From Alcaligenes endophyticus (GTDB lineage Bacteria > Pseudomonadota > Gammaproteobacteria > Burkholderiales > Burkholderiaceae_B), in the NCBI RefSeq assembly GCF_026344035.1, contig NZ_JAPKND010000001.1, positions 868,001-932,000 of the forward strand: a DNA stretch of 64,000 nt, in the 5' to 3' direction. How positions within the stretch are numbered: the first letter of the stretch is position 1; each line of letters opens with the position of its first letter. A program made the position numbers and the translations under genes. Below the pieces are notes generated by a model, which did no database searches, had not been told where the DNA came from, and saw nothing but the letters and a program-made list of their open reading frames with translations. Shown here piece after piece: positions 37,000 through 47,085 of this stretch.

Positions 37000-37989
37000 A
37001 TGAAAAGATGTTTAAGAACTGTCGTGATGGGAATAACCGCCTTAACCATGGCAATAACAGCAAGCGCGAGCACCCTGAATAAAGAAGAATGGCCACAAAA
37101 ACCTATACGAATCATCGTACCATTCACCACAGGCGGCTCAGTAGACATCATGATGCGCGCCTTGGGCATGAAACTGAGTCAATCTCTTAAGCAATCAGTC
37201 ATTATTGAAAATCGACCTGGAGCAGGGGGAGCAATAGGGACAACTTTAGTGGCCAACGCTAAGCCCGACGGCTATACACTTGCGGCAGGTACGACTGGAA
37301 CCCATGTGGTTAACCCCCTAGTATTGAAAGATTTGAGCTATGACTCAGTGAGGGATTTCGAGCCTATTAGTTTGGTACAAACTGTACCGCTGGTACTAGC
37401 AATCAATCCCCAACTAAATGTCGTAACCTTTGCTGAGTTTATCGAGTTAGCCAAAAATCGCAGCCCAGACGCACCCATAACCATCGCTGCACCCAGCAAT
37501 GCACACCATATCACTATCGCCCACTTAGCAGAAGTGACAGGCGCTTCTTTTCAAATAGTGCCATATAGCGGACCTGCACAATCGGTCACTGATGCTATTG
37601 GTGGTCATATAGATGCGGTACTCGATACCGGTATGGCTGTTGCTCCACATGATAAAAGTGGAGACCTAAAAATACTAGCTGTTGGCTCTTTAGAGCGCCT
37701 TCCCTTTCTTAAGAATACTCAAACCATATCCGAAATGGGTTACCCTGGTTTTGAGGCTATCGGCATCAATTCGTTATACGCGCCTGCTGGCACCGCTCCA
37801 GAAGTCATTCAAAGATTAAACAAAGAAATTAAAGAAATAATGGGCAGCCCAGACATTATTGAACTAGTCAACAATAGTGCTGGCCTAGTTGTCAGCAGCT
37901 CGCCCGATGAACTAGCTGCTTGGCAACACAAGCAAACCAAGGTTTGGAAAGAGCTTATAGAAAAAACTCAAATTCAGTTCTTCAACTAA
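37000..37989 (+). CDS. Bug-family (TctC-like) periplasmic binding protein
   Basis: This encodes 329 residues with a GGAG ribosome-binding site and a signal peptide (LTMAITASAS). The Bug family pattern is complete: WPQKPIRIIVPFTTGGSVDIMMRALG, VIIENRPGAGGAIGTTLVANAKPDGYTL and later YAPAGTAPEVIQRLNKEI. It should bind an organic acid in the periplasm. No TctA/TctB membrane subunits are encoded in the window. Its place between catabolic genes suggests it binds the cluster's substrate. Confidence 0.92.
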   Translation: MKRCLRTVVMGITALTMAITASASTLNKEEWPQKPIRIIVPFTTGGSVDIMMRALGMKLSQSLKQSVIIENRPGAGGAIGTTLVANAKPDGYTLAAGTTGTHVVNPLVLKDLSYDSVRDFEPISLVQTVPLVLAINPQLNVVTFAEFIELAKNRSPDAPITIAAPSNAHHITIAHLAEVTGASFQIVPYSGPAQSVTDAIGGHIDAVLDTGMAVAPHDKSGDLKILAVGSLERLPFLKNTQTISEMGYPGFEAIGINSLYAPAGTAPEVIQRLNKEIKEIMGSPDIIELVNNSAGLVVSSSPDELAAWQHKQTKVWKELIEKTQIQFFN

Positions 37990-38006
37990 TTTCCTCTTTT
38001 CTCACT

Positions 38007-39560
38007 ATGACACTTATTGATTTCTTTGATCGAGGCCTGAGCATCTCCAAAGGTACAAACTGCCTAAAAGAAGGCCCCTTGGCGTTGACTTATACACAAG
38101 TAGCGCAATGGAGTCATCAGATCGCTTGGGCACTCAACGCCTCATGCATCAACCGGCAAAGCACCATAGCCACCTATTCACCGAACAATATCTGGTGTTA
38201 TGTCGCGATGTTAGGCATACAGCGCGCCGGGTGTATTTGGGTGCCGTTAAATGCACGTGCCTCTGTTGCCGATACCATTGCCCATCTCAATCGAACTGGA
38301 AGCTCTTGGCTGTTCTATCATACGGACTATCGTCATGAGATTGACGAGTTTTTTGCGCAAGTTCCTACCCTAAAAGGCGCAATAGCCATAAGCGATGCAC
38401 ACGTTCCCCCAACCCACTTAATAAACTGGGTAGATCAGGAATGTCTAAAGCCTTTTCCTTTGCCTGAACACGACCCCAGTAATGAAATATTCCGTATTAC
38501 CTCCAGCGGGGGCACCACAGGCACACCTAAAGCCATTATTCACAGTCAAGTAGGCTGCACCACCAACGTCGCCACCTTTCTGTCCCTTTATAAATACACT
38601 GGACTGCCAAACTACTTACTTTGCATGCCGATGACACACTCGGCGGGTAGTATGAGCTTTCCTATTCTGGCTTTAGGGGGCACCATCCATATCATGGCCA
38701 AGCCTGATCTGGACATCATGCTAGAAATTATTGAACGCGAAACGATTCATTTTTTAGCCCTGACCCCCACTTCCCTTTATACCCTCTTAGCACGACCTGA
38801 CATTCATGAGCGCGACTTTTCTTCCTTAAACTATTTGTTCATTGGTGCAGCGCCCTTGTCCGCTGATAAGCTCTCCTTCGCTCTGGATACATTTGGTCCT
38901 ATCATCACGCAAAGCTATGGGCAAACAGAAGCCCCGACCGCATTAACGTGTATGCTGCCGCAAGATTATGTGGAGATCAAAAACACCCCCTCTTTACAAC
39001 ATCGCTTACTCAGTTGTGGACGCGCTACCCCTTTTGCCCGCATTGAAATCATGGACAGCGAGGGCAACCTTTTACCTATAGAAGAACGGGGGGAGATCGT
39101 CGTCCGCAGCGGCATGGTGATGCAAGGTTATATGAACGATGATAGCCTAGAGAACCCAAAAAAATTTGGTTGGCATCACACCGGCGATGTAGGCTACAAA
39201 GACTCCGAGGGCTTCGTTTATATCGTTGATCGCATACGCGACTTAATTATTACTGGGGGCTTCAACGTATTTCCGGCCGATGTAGAGCAAGTCATTTTGA
39301 GCCATCCTGCGGTACAAGACTGCGCCGTTATCGGTGTGCCCGATGACAAATGGGGGGAGTCGGTTAAAGCCATTGTCCAACTCAAGCCAAGGCACTCGGT
39401 CAGCGAAGAGCAGATCATTGAACTCTGCCGTGCGCACTTAGGCTCGGTGAAGAGCCCTAAGTCGGTAGACTTTTGGAGTCATCTACCCAAAAGCGCAGTC
39501 GGCAAAGTGCTTAAAAAAGAGATCAAAAGCGTCGTCTTGCAAAAGCTTAATAAAACGTAA
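38007..39560 (+). CDS. Acyl-CoA synthetase (AMP-forming, ANL family)
   Basis: This encodes 517 residues from the ATG at 38007, 17 bases after the Bug gene. The adenylation P-loop is SSGGTTGTPKAIIHS. Later motifs include QSYGQTEAPTAL, HHTGDVGYKDSEGFVYIVDRIRDLIITGG and the C-terminal catalytic Lys region (LPKSAVGKVLKKEI). It activates a carboxylic acid with ATP and CoA and is presumably the entry enzyme of the pathway. The substrate is not known; the sequence is of the medium-chain/aromatic acid ligase type. It converges on amn. Confidence 0.92.
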   Translation: MTLIDFFDRGLSISKGTNCLKEGPLALTYTQVAQWSHQIAWALNASCINRQSTIATYSPNNIWCYVAMLGIQRAGCIWVPLNARASVADTIAHLNRTGSSWLFYHTDYRHEIDEFFAQVPTLKGAIAISDAHVPPTHLINWVDQECLKPFPLPEHDPSNEIFRITSSGGTTGTPKAIIHSQVGCTTNVATFLSLYKYTGLPNYLLCMPMTHSAGSMSFPILALGGTIHIMAKPDLDIMLEIIERETIHFLALTPTSLYTLLARPDIHERDFSSLNYLFIGAAPLSADKLSFALDTFGPIITQSYGQTEAPTALTCMLPQDYVEIKNTPSLQHRLLSCGRATPFARIEIMDSEGNLLPIEERGEIVVRSGMVMQGYMNDDSLENPKKFGWHHTGDVGYKDSEGFVYIVDRIRDLIITGGFNVFPADVEQVILSHPAVQDCAVIGVPDDKWGESVKAIVQLKPRHSVSEEQIIELCRAHLGSVKSPKSVDFWSHLPKSAVGKVLKKEIKSVVLQKLNKT

Positions 39561-39567
39561 TAAACGC

Positions 39568-41070
39568 CTACTGAAACGCCGTCTCCAGAAAGCTGCGTAG
39601 CTTACGCGAGTGCAGGCGCTCACGTGGCATATCACGTAACAGCTCTAGCGCACGGATACCTATATGCAAGTGTTGCCCCACCTGCTTGCTATAAAAATCA
39701 CTGGCCATACCTGGTAGCTTCAACTCACCATGTAAAGGCTTATCAGATACGCAGAGCAAGGTGCCGTAGGGAACCCGGAAACGAAACCCATTAGCGGCGA
39801 TAGTGGCAGACTCCATATCTAAGGCGATCGCCCGCGATTGGGACAATCGCCGCACCGGCTCATGATGATCGCGTAGCTCCCAGTTGCGGTTATCGATGGA
39901 GGCCACCGTTCCAGTACGCATAATGCGCTTTAACTCCCAGCCGTTTAAGCCCGCCACTTGGGCAACCGCTTGCTCAAGCGCCACTTGAATCTCGGCTAAA
40001 GGAGGAATCGGTACCCACGTAGGTAAGTCGGCATCTAAGACGTGGTCTTCACGCACATAGCCATGCGCCAGAACATAGTCGCCCAAGCGCTGCGTAGTAC
40101 GTAAGCCAGCACAATGCCCGAGCATTAGCCAAGCCGAGGGACGTAACACAGCAACGTGATCAGTAATGGTTTTGGCATTAGAAGGCCCTACACCGATATT
40201 GATCAAGGTAATGCCACTATGGTTATCGCGTCGCAAATGATAAGACGGCATCTGCGGCGCCCGCCTCAGTGGGGTGCCTTGGGTAACGGCGTTCGGGCCA
40301 GCAGGAGTAATAATGTTGCCTGGTTCTACTAAATCTATATAGCCTTGCTGATCCTCTGCCAACACGTCGCGGGCCCATTGACAGAACTCATCGACATAAA
40401 ACTGATAGTTAGTAAATAACACAAAGTTCTGAAAGTGCTCGGGCCGTGTTGCCGAATAATGCTGTAAGCGATACAAAGAGTAATCCACACGCGGGGCGGT
40501 GAACGGTGCTAAGGGTAAGGGCTCGTTGCCTTTACGCTCCCAGGTGCCATTCACAATGGCATCATCCATAACCGCTAAATCGGGTACATCGAAGTGGTCC
40601 CGTAAGGTATCTCCTGGCGACTCAGGAATAATCCCAGTGGCTATCTGCTGATCACTAATTAACGCAAAATGCAGCGGGATAGGTACCTCTGATTCACCAA
40701 TTTCGACGGGTACGCCATGATTGCGCAAAAGCAACTCAATTTGATCACGAAAATAATCGTAATACAGCGTAGGGGCGGTCACCGTGGTCATATATAGCCC
40801 AGGCTCCACCACATGACCGTACGATAAACGGCTATCTACTTCTTGGTAGGTATCGACGGCAACCCGTATGGCAGGATAACAAGCGCGATAACGTTGCCCT
40901 TTTGGGTAACCCTGAGTCAGACATTGCGCAAACGCCTCACGCAAATAAGCAATGTTGCGATCGTAAATCGCCACTAATTGCTCAACCGCTTCGGTGGCAT
41001 TCAAATAACCTTTAAATGCAATGGCCTCAGGCTGATTGATAGTACGTGTAGAGCTGGGTAATTCAAACAT
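39568..41070 (-). CDS. amn: AMP nucleosidase
   Basis: This encodes 500 residues from the ATG at 41070, which has AGGA 8 bases upstream. Length and sequence fit the long proteobacterial AMP nucleosidase: an N-terminal regulatory domain (~1–180) and a C-terminal phosphorylase-like domain (INIGVGPSNAKTITDHVAVLRPSAWLMLGHCAGLR, ALDMESATIAANGFRFRVPYGTLLCVSDKPLHG). It splits AMP to adenine and ribose 5-phosphate and so tunes adenylate pools. Its end lies 8 bases from the convergent ligase gene. Confidence 0.94.
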   Translation of the reverse strand: MFELPSSTRTINQPEAIAFKGYLNATEAVEQLVAIYDRNIAYLREAFAQCLTQGYPKGQRYRACYPAIRVAVDTYQEVDSRLSYGHVVEPGLYMTTVTAPTLYYDYFRDQIELLLRNHGVPVEIGESEVPIPLHFALISDQQIATGIIPESPGDTLRDHFDVPDLAVMDDAIVNGTWERKGNEPLPLAPFTAPRVDYSLYRLQHYSATRPEHFQNFVLFTNYQFYVDEFCQWARDVLAEDQQGYIDLVEPGNIITPAGPNAVTQGTPLRRAPQMPSYHLRRDNHSGITLINIGVGPSNAKTITDHVAVLRPSAWLMLGHCAGLRTTQRLGDYVLAHGYVREDHVLDADLPTWVPIPPLAEIQVALEQAVAQVAGLNGWELKRIMRTGTVASIDNRNWELRDHHEPVRRLSQSRAIALDMESATIAANGFRFRVPYGTLLCVSDKPLHGELKLPGMASDFYSKQVGQHLHIGIRALELLRDMPRERLHSRKLRSFLETAFQ

Positions 41071-41274
41071 GCACAGATCCTGGATAAACAAAGCTGGCCT
41101 TTATTCTACGCACAAGATACGACAATAGTTACTACATCGGTCTAGAAAAGCAGTTCCAATTAACCACAGTAAAAGATCAGCCTGCCCCTTACTCGTGCGT
41201 CATTTACACCTATCCAGCATCTCAGGGCTATCGCATAATGTGCAACTCCGCTACTTATCGGTATAGGTTATTCA

Positions 41275-42207
41275 GTGAGTCACACTCTTAGCGCTGTTTT
41301 CCCTGTTTTTGCTCTGATTTTTTTAGGCTTTGGCGTCTCTCGACTGGGCGTACTAGGTCCCCATGCGATTGATTCCCTGAATCGATTCGTGGTGTATCTG
41401 GCCTTACCCGCGGTACTGTTTCGTTCCATGGCTGCCATTACACCAGAACAAGCCAGCCAACATGGCTATTTATATGCTTCAGTATTGGCGATTGCCATTG
41501 TTTACCTCGTAGCATGGGTATTTGCTCGAAGGCAAAACAAAGATATCAATACTATTGCGCTAGAAGCGCTCAGTGCCTCATATGCCAACTCAGGCTATAT
41601 GGGCTTGCCCTTGTGTGTCATGCTTTTAGGGCCTGACAGTATCCCGGCGGTGGCTTTAGCAATACTAATGACAGCCTGTTTACTCTTTGCCTGCACCTTG
41701 GCGATTATGGAGTTTTCTCGTAATCGGCATGGTTCTATTTGGAGCACAGCACAAAAGGTAGGGCTCTCGCTAGCAAAAAATCCTTTGGTGATTGCGCCGA
41801 TTGCTGGGGGGCTCTACGCACTACTAGGCCTAAAGTTGCCTACAGCCATTGATCGTACAGCCGAACTGCTCAGCTTAGCCGCTAGCCCCTGCGCCTTAGT
41901 GTGCATAGGCTTGTTTCTGGCCCAGCCACAGCAAGCAGGGCAAGTGCCAAATAAAATCTTGGTGCGTATTTTGGCGCTTAAGTTAATACTTCACCCCATG
42001 GTGACCGCAATACTCGTGTTCTGGGTTTTTGATATGGATCCATTGTGGGCAAAAGTGGCCGTTTTACTGGCCGCCTTACCTATAGGAACCGGCCCCTTCA
42101 TGTTAGCGACCTTGTTTGAGCGGGATGCAGCTGTTGTATCTAAGGCAATTTTGTACTCAACCTTAGTCTCTATTTTGAGCGTCTCCGTCATTGCTAAATG
42201 GCTGTAA
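41275..42207 (+). CDS. AEC-family (auxin efflux carrier-like) transporter
   Basis: This encodes 310 residues from a GTG. About ten hydrophobic helices are arranged as two inverted halves. The typical opening is FPVFALIFLGFGVSRLGVLG...LNRFVVYLALPAVLFRSMA, and the first half carries YANSGYMGLPLCVMLLG. AEC members in bacteria move malate, malonate or other metabolites; the substrate here is unknown. Malate synthase is encoded next, which makes a dicarboxylate plausible but is only proximity. Confidence 0.85.
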   Translation: MSHTLSAVFPVFALIFLGFGVSRLGVLGPHAIDSLNRFVVYLALPAVLFRSMAAITPEQASQHGYLYASVLAIAIVYLVAWVFARRQNKDINTIALEALSASYANSGYMGLPLCVMLLGPDSIPAVALAILMTACLLFACTLAIMEFSRNRHGSIWSTAQKVGLSLAKNPLVIAPIAGGLYALLGLKLPTAIDRTAELLSLAASPCALVCIGLFLAQPQQAGQVPNKILVRILALKLILHPMVTAILVFWVFDMDPLWAKVAVLLAALPIGTGPFMLATLFERDAAVVSKAILYSTLVSILSVSVIAKWL

Positions 42208-42524
42208 GTCACGTCATATGTCTTATACAAGACATCCCCAAAACACCAGATACAAAAAGTATGTATACTTATTATTTAAAGTATATGATGTTGTTTCTCT
42301 GTGTACTTCATAATTATTGGATAAGCAGCTCGGGACTTTTGCGCCCATTGTTTTGTCCTGCTGATAAAACACTTTATCAGTCAGGCCATGTAGCCGGCTC
42401 CAGACAAACACAATAGACCGTACCCGAGCTCAAACAGCGAGAGAGTGCCCGCTGCGCTCAGCATATGCACACTGCCGGCTCCCTTACCGCTGTTCAACTT
42501 TTTTAACTTTCAGCAAGGGTAACC
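42208..42524. promoter_or_regulatory. glcB upstream region with three palindromes
   Basis: No gene is seen here. Three inverted repeats stand out: ATGTCTT-N4-AAGACAT (42218–42235), AAGTAT-GT-ATACTT (42257–42270) and CTGATAAA-ACAC-TTTATCAG (42361–42380). They lie in AT-rich DNA ahead of malate synthase G and are candidate operators. I could not assign a specific regulator. Confidence 0.55.
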
Positions 42525-44684
42525 ATGACTAACAGAATCTCCTGCCAGCGATTGCAAGTCGCCGAGGTGCTTCATCAGTTCATCGAACAAGAAGCCCTAC
42601 CCGGTACAGGTGTTTCATCCGAAACTTTCTGGACAGGCTTCGACCAACTGATACATGACCTAGCCCCCAAGAATCGCGCCCTGCTGGCTGAGCGTGATCG
42701 CTTGCAAGCCGAGCTAGATAAATGGCATAGCAGTCACCCAGGTCCTATCACCGATATGGAAGCCTACAAAAGCTTTCTGCGTAGCATCGGCTACCTCGTT
42801 GATGCTCCCAGCTCGGCCACAGTTAATACCAGCAATGTAGACACTGAAATTACTGAGCAAGGTGGCCCGCAGCTGGTCGTGCCAGTAATGAATGCGCGTT
42901 ATGCTTTGAATGCAGTCAACGCCCGTTGGGGTAGCTTGTACGATGCCTTGTATGGCACGAACGCTATCTCCGACGAAGGTGGTGCAGAGCGTGGTGGTGC
43001 GTACAACCCCGTACGCGGCGCCAAGGTCATTGCTTTTGCTCGCCAGTTTCTCAATGACACCTTACCGCTAAGCACGGGCTCACACACACAAGCCACGTCC
43101 TACACCATTGCCGACGGAGCATTGCGCGTTATCTTAGATAACGGCGAAGTGGCTAGCCTACAAGATCCCAGCACCTTAATCGGTTACCGTGGTCAGCCAG
43201 ATGCACCTGAAGCCATTGTGTTTGATCACAACGGCCTACGCTTTGAGCTGCAAATTGATCCCACCAGCCCTATCGGCAAAACCGATGCAGCAGGCATTAA
43301 AGATGTCCTGCTTGAGTCCGCACTGACAACGATCATGGATTGCGAAGACTCCGTTGCAGCGGTTGATGCCAGTGACAAAGTTCTGGCCTACCGCAACTGG
43401 TTAGGTTTGATCACTGGTGATCTCGAAGAAACCATACAAAAAGGCGACAAAACATTTGTCCGTCGCTTGCATGCTGACAGAACCTATACTGGTTTAGATG
43501 GTCAAGAGAAAACCCTACCTGGCCGCTCCATGATGTTCATCCGAAACGTTGGCCACTTGATGACCAACCCAGCCATATTGGATGAAAATGGCCAGGAAAT
43601 CCCTGAAGGTCTACTCGACGCAACCATCACTGCGCTGATCGGAATGCACGACCTAAAGCTGAAAAAGAACTCCCGCACGGGTTCCATTTATGTAGTTAAG
43701 CCAAAAATGCACGGCCCCGCCGAGGTTGCATTTGCTAGCGAAACCTTTAGCCGTGTCGAACAGTTCCTTGGTCTGCCTGCCAATACCGTTAAGTTAGGCA
43801 TCATGGACGAAGAGCGTCGTACCAGTGTCAATCTGAAAGCATGTATTGCTCAGGCTCTGGAGCGAGTGGTGTTCATTAACACGGGCTTCTTAGACCGCAC
43901 TGGTGACGAAATTCATACTTGCATGCAAGCGGGCCCTGTCGTGCGCAAAGGCGAAATGAAAAACCAACCTTGGCTTTCCGCTTACGAGCGGAATAACGTT
44001 CAAGTTGGATTGCAATGTGGTTTGAAAGGCCGTGCCCAGATTGGTAAGGGTATGTGGGCCATGCCCGATTTAATGGCTGAAATGCTAGAGCAAAAAATTG
44101 CTCACCTAGAAGCGGGTGGCAATACGGCTTGGGTACCTTCTCCTACGGCGGCCACCTTACACGCTGTGCACTACCACAAAGTGGATGTAAAAGCAGTCCA
44201 AGCTAGCCTAGAAGGGCAAAACCTGAACCTGCTCGATGACATTCTCACTATTCCAGTCGTAAGCAAGCCAGAGTGGACAGCAGAAGAAATTCAGCAAGAA
44301 ATTGATAACAATGCGCAAGGTATCCTTGGCTACGTCGTACGCTGGATCGATCAAGGCGTGGGCTGCTCCAAAGTGCCTGATATTCACGACGTCGGACTCA
44401 TGGAAGATCGCGCTACCCTGCGTATTTCTAGCCAGCATATCGCTAACTGGTTATTGCATGGTGTAGTCAGCCGTGAGCAAGTGGAAGCTAGCTTACACCG
44501 CATGGCCGCTATTGTTGATCAGCAAAATGCTGGAGACCCGTTGTACAAAAACATGGCGGGTAACTGGGAAACCTCTGAGGCCTACAAAGCTGCAGCCGAT
44601 TTGGTTTTCAAAGGCCTAGAACAGCCCAACGGCTATACTGAGCCACTGTTACACCAATGGCGTTTGCACGTTAAAGCACATTAA
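42525..44684 (+). CDS. glcB: Malate synthase G
   Basis: This encodes 719 residues, the normal length for isoform G (isoform A is ~530). Characteristic segments are [64 protein letters not shown] and [14 protein letters not shown]. It condenses glyoxylate with acetyl-CoA to malate, the second glyoxylate-shunt step. Together with aceK it points to growth on acetyl-CoA-yielding substrates. An AGGG ribosome-binding site precedes the ATG. A strong terminator follows. Confidence 0.97.
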   Translation: MTNRISCQRLQVAEVLHQFIEQEALPGTGVSSETFWTGFDQLIHDLAPKNRALLAERDRLQAELDKWHSSHPGPITDMEAYKSFLRSIGYLVDAPSSATVNTSNVDTEITEQGGPQLVVPVMNARYALNAVNARWGSLYDALYGTNAISDEGGAERGGAYNPVRGAKVIAFARQFLNDTLPLSTGSHTQATSYTIADGALRVILDNGEVASLQDPSTLIGYRGQPDAPEAIVFDHNGLRFELQIDPTSPIGKTDAAGIKDVLLESALTTIMDCEDSVAAVDASDKVLAYRNWLGLITGDLEETIQKGDKTFVRRLHADRTYTGLDGQEKTLPGRSMMFIRNVGHLMTNPAILDENGQEIPEGLLDATITALIGMHDLKLKKNSRTGSIYVVKPKMHGPAEVAFASETFSRVEQFLGLPANTVKLGIMDEERRTSVNLKACIAQALERVVFINTGFLDRTGDEIHTCMQAGPVVRKGEMKNQPWLSAYERNNVQVGLQCGLKGRAQIGKGMWAMPDLMAEMLEQKIAHLEAGGNTAWVPSPTAATLHAVHYHKVDVKAVQASLEGQNLNLLDDILTIPVVSKPEWTAEEIQQEIDNNAQGILGYVVRWIDQGVGCSKVPDIHDVGLMEDRATLRISSQHIANWLLHGVVSREQVEASLHRMAAIVDQQNAGDPLYKNMAGNWETSEAYKAAADLVFKGLEQPNGYTEPLLHQWRLHVKAH

Positions 44685-44706
44685 TAGCTTGACGTAAACT
44701 GGCTGT

Positions 44707-44744
44707 AAAGCTCCTAGTTAGCCTACTAACTAGGAGCTTTTTTT
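44707..44744 (+). terminator. Rho-independent terminator of glcB
   Basis: A perfect 15-bp stem (AAAGCTCCTAGTTAG and complement) with a CCTA loop runs straight into seven T. Confidence 0.95.
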
Positions 44745-44844
44745 ATCTTGATTCTTCACTTTTACCCGCTTCTAGGCCCTATACAATTACCTACCGCTAT
44801 ATACTCAAGCATATACCCATTATTTTTTTAAATAGCCTTCTCTC

Positions 44845-45702
44845 ATGCCTGTATTCTTTGAGCAAAACTTAATTGATAGCTGGATTAACGAGGATGCTCC
44901 GTTACTAGACCTAACTAGTCAGGTAATGGGCTTACACCACCAAGCAAGTCAAATGACTTTTATTGCTCGTGGCAATTATATTGTCGCAGGTAGCGAAGAG
45001 GTAATGCGTGTGATCACGAACTGCCAAGGGCAGGTCACTGACTATCTACCCAGCGGGACCTCATGCCATGCGGGACAGGCTATTTTGCATTGCACAGGGC
45101 CAGCCCATGCTCTACTGCGCGCATGGAAGGTCAGTCAAAACATATTCGAATTCGCTTGCGGTATTGCTACTCAAACACATGCTTTGGTCACAACGGTTAA
45201 GCATCACAACTCCAAAGCCGCTGTGCTCACAACACGTAAACACGCTCCAGGCTTACGCAAGCTAGCGCTCAAGGCAACCTTAGCTGGGGGCGCTATGCCC
45301 CATCGCCTAGGGCTTAGCGAAACCGTATTAATTTTTCCTCAACATCGTGCCTTATTAGGTGACTGGCAGAACATACAAGCAGCCCTGCAGGCACGCCAAG
45401 GCGAGTTAGCCGAAAAAACCGTGGTTATAGAAGTGGAAACATTGGAGCAGGCAAAGCAGGCCATTCAAGCCGGGGCAGATGCCTTACAGTTTGATAAAGT
45501 ACCCGCAGCGCAGCTAACTGAGTGGGTCAGCCAACTGCGCCCATTACATCCTCACCTACGCTTCCTGGCGGCTGGGGGCATCCGGTTAGACAACGCAGTT
45601 GCCTATGCTTGCAGCGGGGTAGATGCTTTGGTCACCAGCAGCTTGTACTATGCGCCACCCGCTGACATCGGTGTACGCATAGAAAAAGGCGACGCCCAAT
45701 AG
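44845..45702 (+). CDS. modD: ModD-type nicotinate-nucleotide pyrophosphorylase-like protein
   Basis: This encodes 285 residues. It belongs to the quinolinate phosphoribosyltransferase fold: an N-terminal domain ending near WKVSQNIFEFACGIATQTHALV, then TTRKHAPGLRKLALKATLAGGAMPHRLGLSETVLIF and the barrel end (EVETLEQAKQAIQAGADALQFDK, FLAAGGIRLDNAVAYACSGVDALV). The TTRK and GGAMPHRLGLS wording is that of ModD rather than NadC (HRMGLYD). ModD genes usually accompany molybdate transport genes, but none are here. Its biochemical role is not established. Confidence 0.85.
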   Translation: MPVFFEQNLIDSWINEDAPLLDLTSQVMGLHHQASQMTFIARGNYIVAGSEEVMRVITNCQGQVTDYLPSGTSCHAGQAILHCTGPAHALLRAWKVSQNIFEFACGIATQTHALVTTVKHHNSKAAVLTTRKHAPGLRKLALKATLAGGAMPHRLGLSETVLIFPQHRALLGDWQNIQAALQARQGELAEKTVVIEVETLEQAKQAIQAGADALQFDKVPAAQLTEWVSQLRPLHPHLRFLAAGGIRLDNAVAYACSGVDALVTSSLYYAPPADIGVRIEKGDAQ

Positions 45703-45717
45703 GGCATCGCCTTTTTT
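45688..45717 (+). terminator. Rho-independent terminator at the modD stop codon
   Basis: A 10-bp stem with one mismatch (GGCGACGCCC / GGGCATCGCC) and an AATA loop is followed by six T. It overlaps the stop codon of modD. Confidence 0.9.
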
Positions 45718-45738
45718 CCTAAGCAGTACCGGCGAAAC

Positions 45739-46929
45739 CTAACCACGCACTTGTGTTAGTAGCTCATCTAACCAGGCCAAGAGCAAATCAACTTCTTCTG
45801 CCGTAACGTTCAGGGCAGGCATAAAGCGCAATAAGTTAGGACGCGGAGCATTCAGCAACAAGCCCTCAGGTGAGCGTTCACGCGCAGCGTTAACAAGCGC
45901 TGGGCCGTCATCCTGATCAAGCATCAAAGCGCGTAACAAGCCTGTTCCACGTTCGCCATGCATACCCCACTTAGCGCTAATCGCTTCTAGCCCTTCGGAC
46001 AATTGCTGTGCCCGCGCATTAACAGCGGTAAGAAAACCCGGGGAAGTAAGCTCATCAAATACCGCTACACCTGCAGCAGCCATGACGGGGTTGCCGTTAT
46101 ACGTGCCACCTTGATCACCATGCTGAAAACACGAGACTTCTTCACGGGCACACAAAGCCGCTAACGGTACCCCAGCACCAATGCCTTTACCCAAGGTCAT
46201 GATGTCAGGACGTATACCGGAATGCTCATACGCAAACAAAGTACCTGTGCGTCCCATGCCGGTTTGCACTTCATCGACGATAAGCAACAATTTGTGCTGA
46301 TCGGCTAATTCGCGCAGGCCTTGCATGAACTCATCGGTGGCAGGAATTACCCCTGCTTCACCTTGTACGGGCTCAAGCATAATGGCAACCGTACTATTGT
46401 CAATTAAGGCCGCAACAGAATCTAGATCGTTGAGCTCGGCTTTAGGGAACCCTTCAACCTGAGGAGCAAACAGGCGATCCCAACCAGGCTTACCCGATGC
46501 GGACATAGTGGCTAACGTACGGCCATGGAAGCTATGGTTGAAGGTGATGATTTTATAAGCACCTTCTTTGTGAATTTGCCCCCATTTACGCGCTAGCTTA
46601 ATCGCCCCTTCGTTCGCCTCAGCACCACTGTTAGCAAAGAATACGCGATCAAAACACGAGTTCTGAACAATGCGTTTGGCCAGCTCAATGGAGGGCTGAT
46701 TGTAAAAAGCGGGCGATGGATTCATAAGGGTGGCCGACTGCTCGGCCATGGCCTTCACCACACTTAACGGACTATGACCTAGCGAATTGACGGCCCAACC
46801 TTGGATCATATCCAAGTATCGCTTACCGCTATGATCCTCTAACCAAGATCCTTGTCCACGCACAAATACCAGCTCTGGACGCTGAGTAATCTCCATTAAG
46901 GCACGCACCCCGGCCCGATCAAATTCCAT
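45739..46929 (-). CDS. argD: Acetylornithine/succinyldiaminopimelate-type aminotransferase
   Basis: This encodes 396 residues from the ATG at 46929 ([14 protein letters not shown]); the open frame upstream is not needed. It is a class III PLP aminotransferase: [49 protein letters not shown] and the PLP Lys248 in [14 protein letters not shown]. The likely role is N-acetylornithine:2-oxoglutarate transamination in arginine synthesis, and succinyldiaminopimelate transamination in lysine synthesis. No other arginine genes are adjacent, so a related omega-amino acid transaminase remains possible. Confidence 0.87.
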   Translation of the reverse strand: MEFDRAGVRALMEITQRPELVFVRGQGSWLEDHSGKRYLDMIQGWAVNSLGHSPLSVVKAMAEQSATLMNPSPAFYNQPSIELAKRIVQNSCFDRVFFANSGAEANEGAIKLARKWGQIHKEGAYKIITFNHSFHGRTLATMSASGKPGWDRLFAPQVEGFPKAELNDLDSVAALIDNSTVAIMLEPVQGEAGVIPATDEFMQGLRELADQHKLLLIVDEVQTGMGRTGTLFAYEHSGIRPDIMTLGKGIGAGVPLAALCAREEVSCFQHGDQGGTYNGNPVMAAAGVAVFDELTSPGFLTAVNARAQQLSEGLEAISAKWGMHGERGTGLLRALMLDQDDGPALVNAARERSPEGLLLNAPRPNLLRFMPALNVTAEEVDLLLAWLDELLTQVRG

Positions 46930-47085
46930 AATGGCAAACCCTGATGATAAAAAAAGAAAACACCAGCCTAGGCTGGACATAGAGCAATTTTAACGCAGCA
47001 ACTGGTGCTACATCCTTTTCAGCAGATGATAAGTTCTGACTATCCCTTTTATACTACTTTCAGGGCAAGTTTACCGTTGCACAAC

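Noticed and set aside
42218-42238. TCTTATACA-containing repeat resembling a transposon end
   Set aside because: It is a short palindrome with no transposase, no partner end and no target duplication; an operator is simpler.
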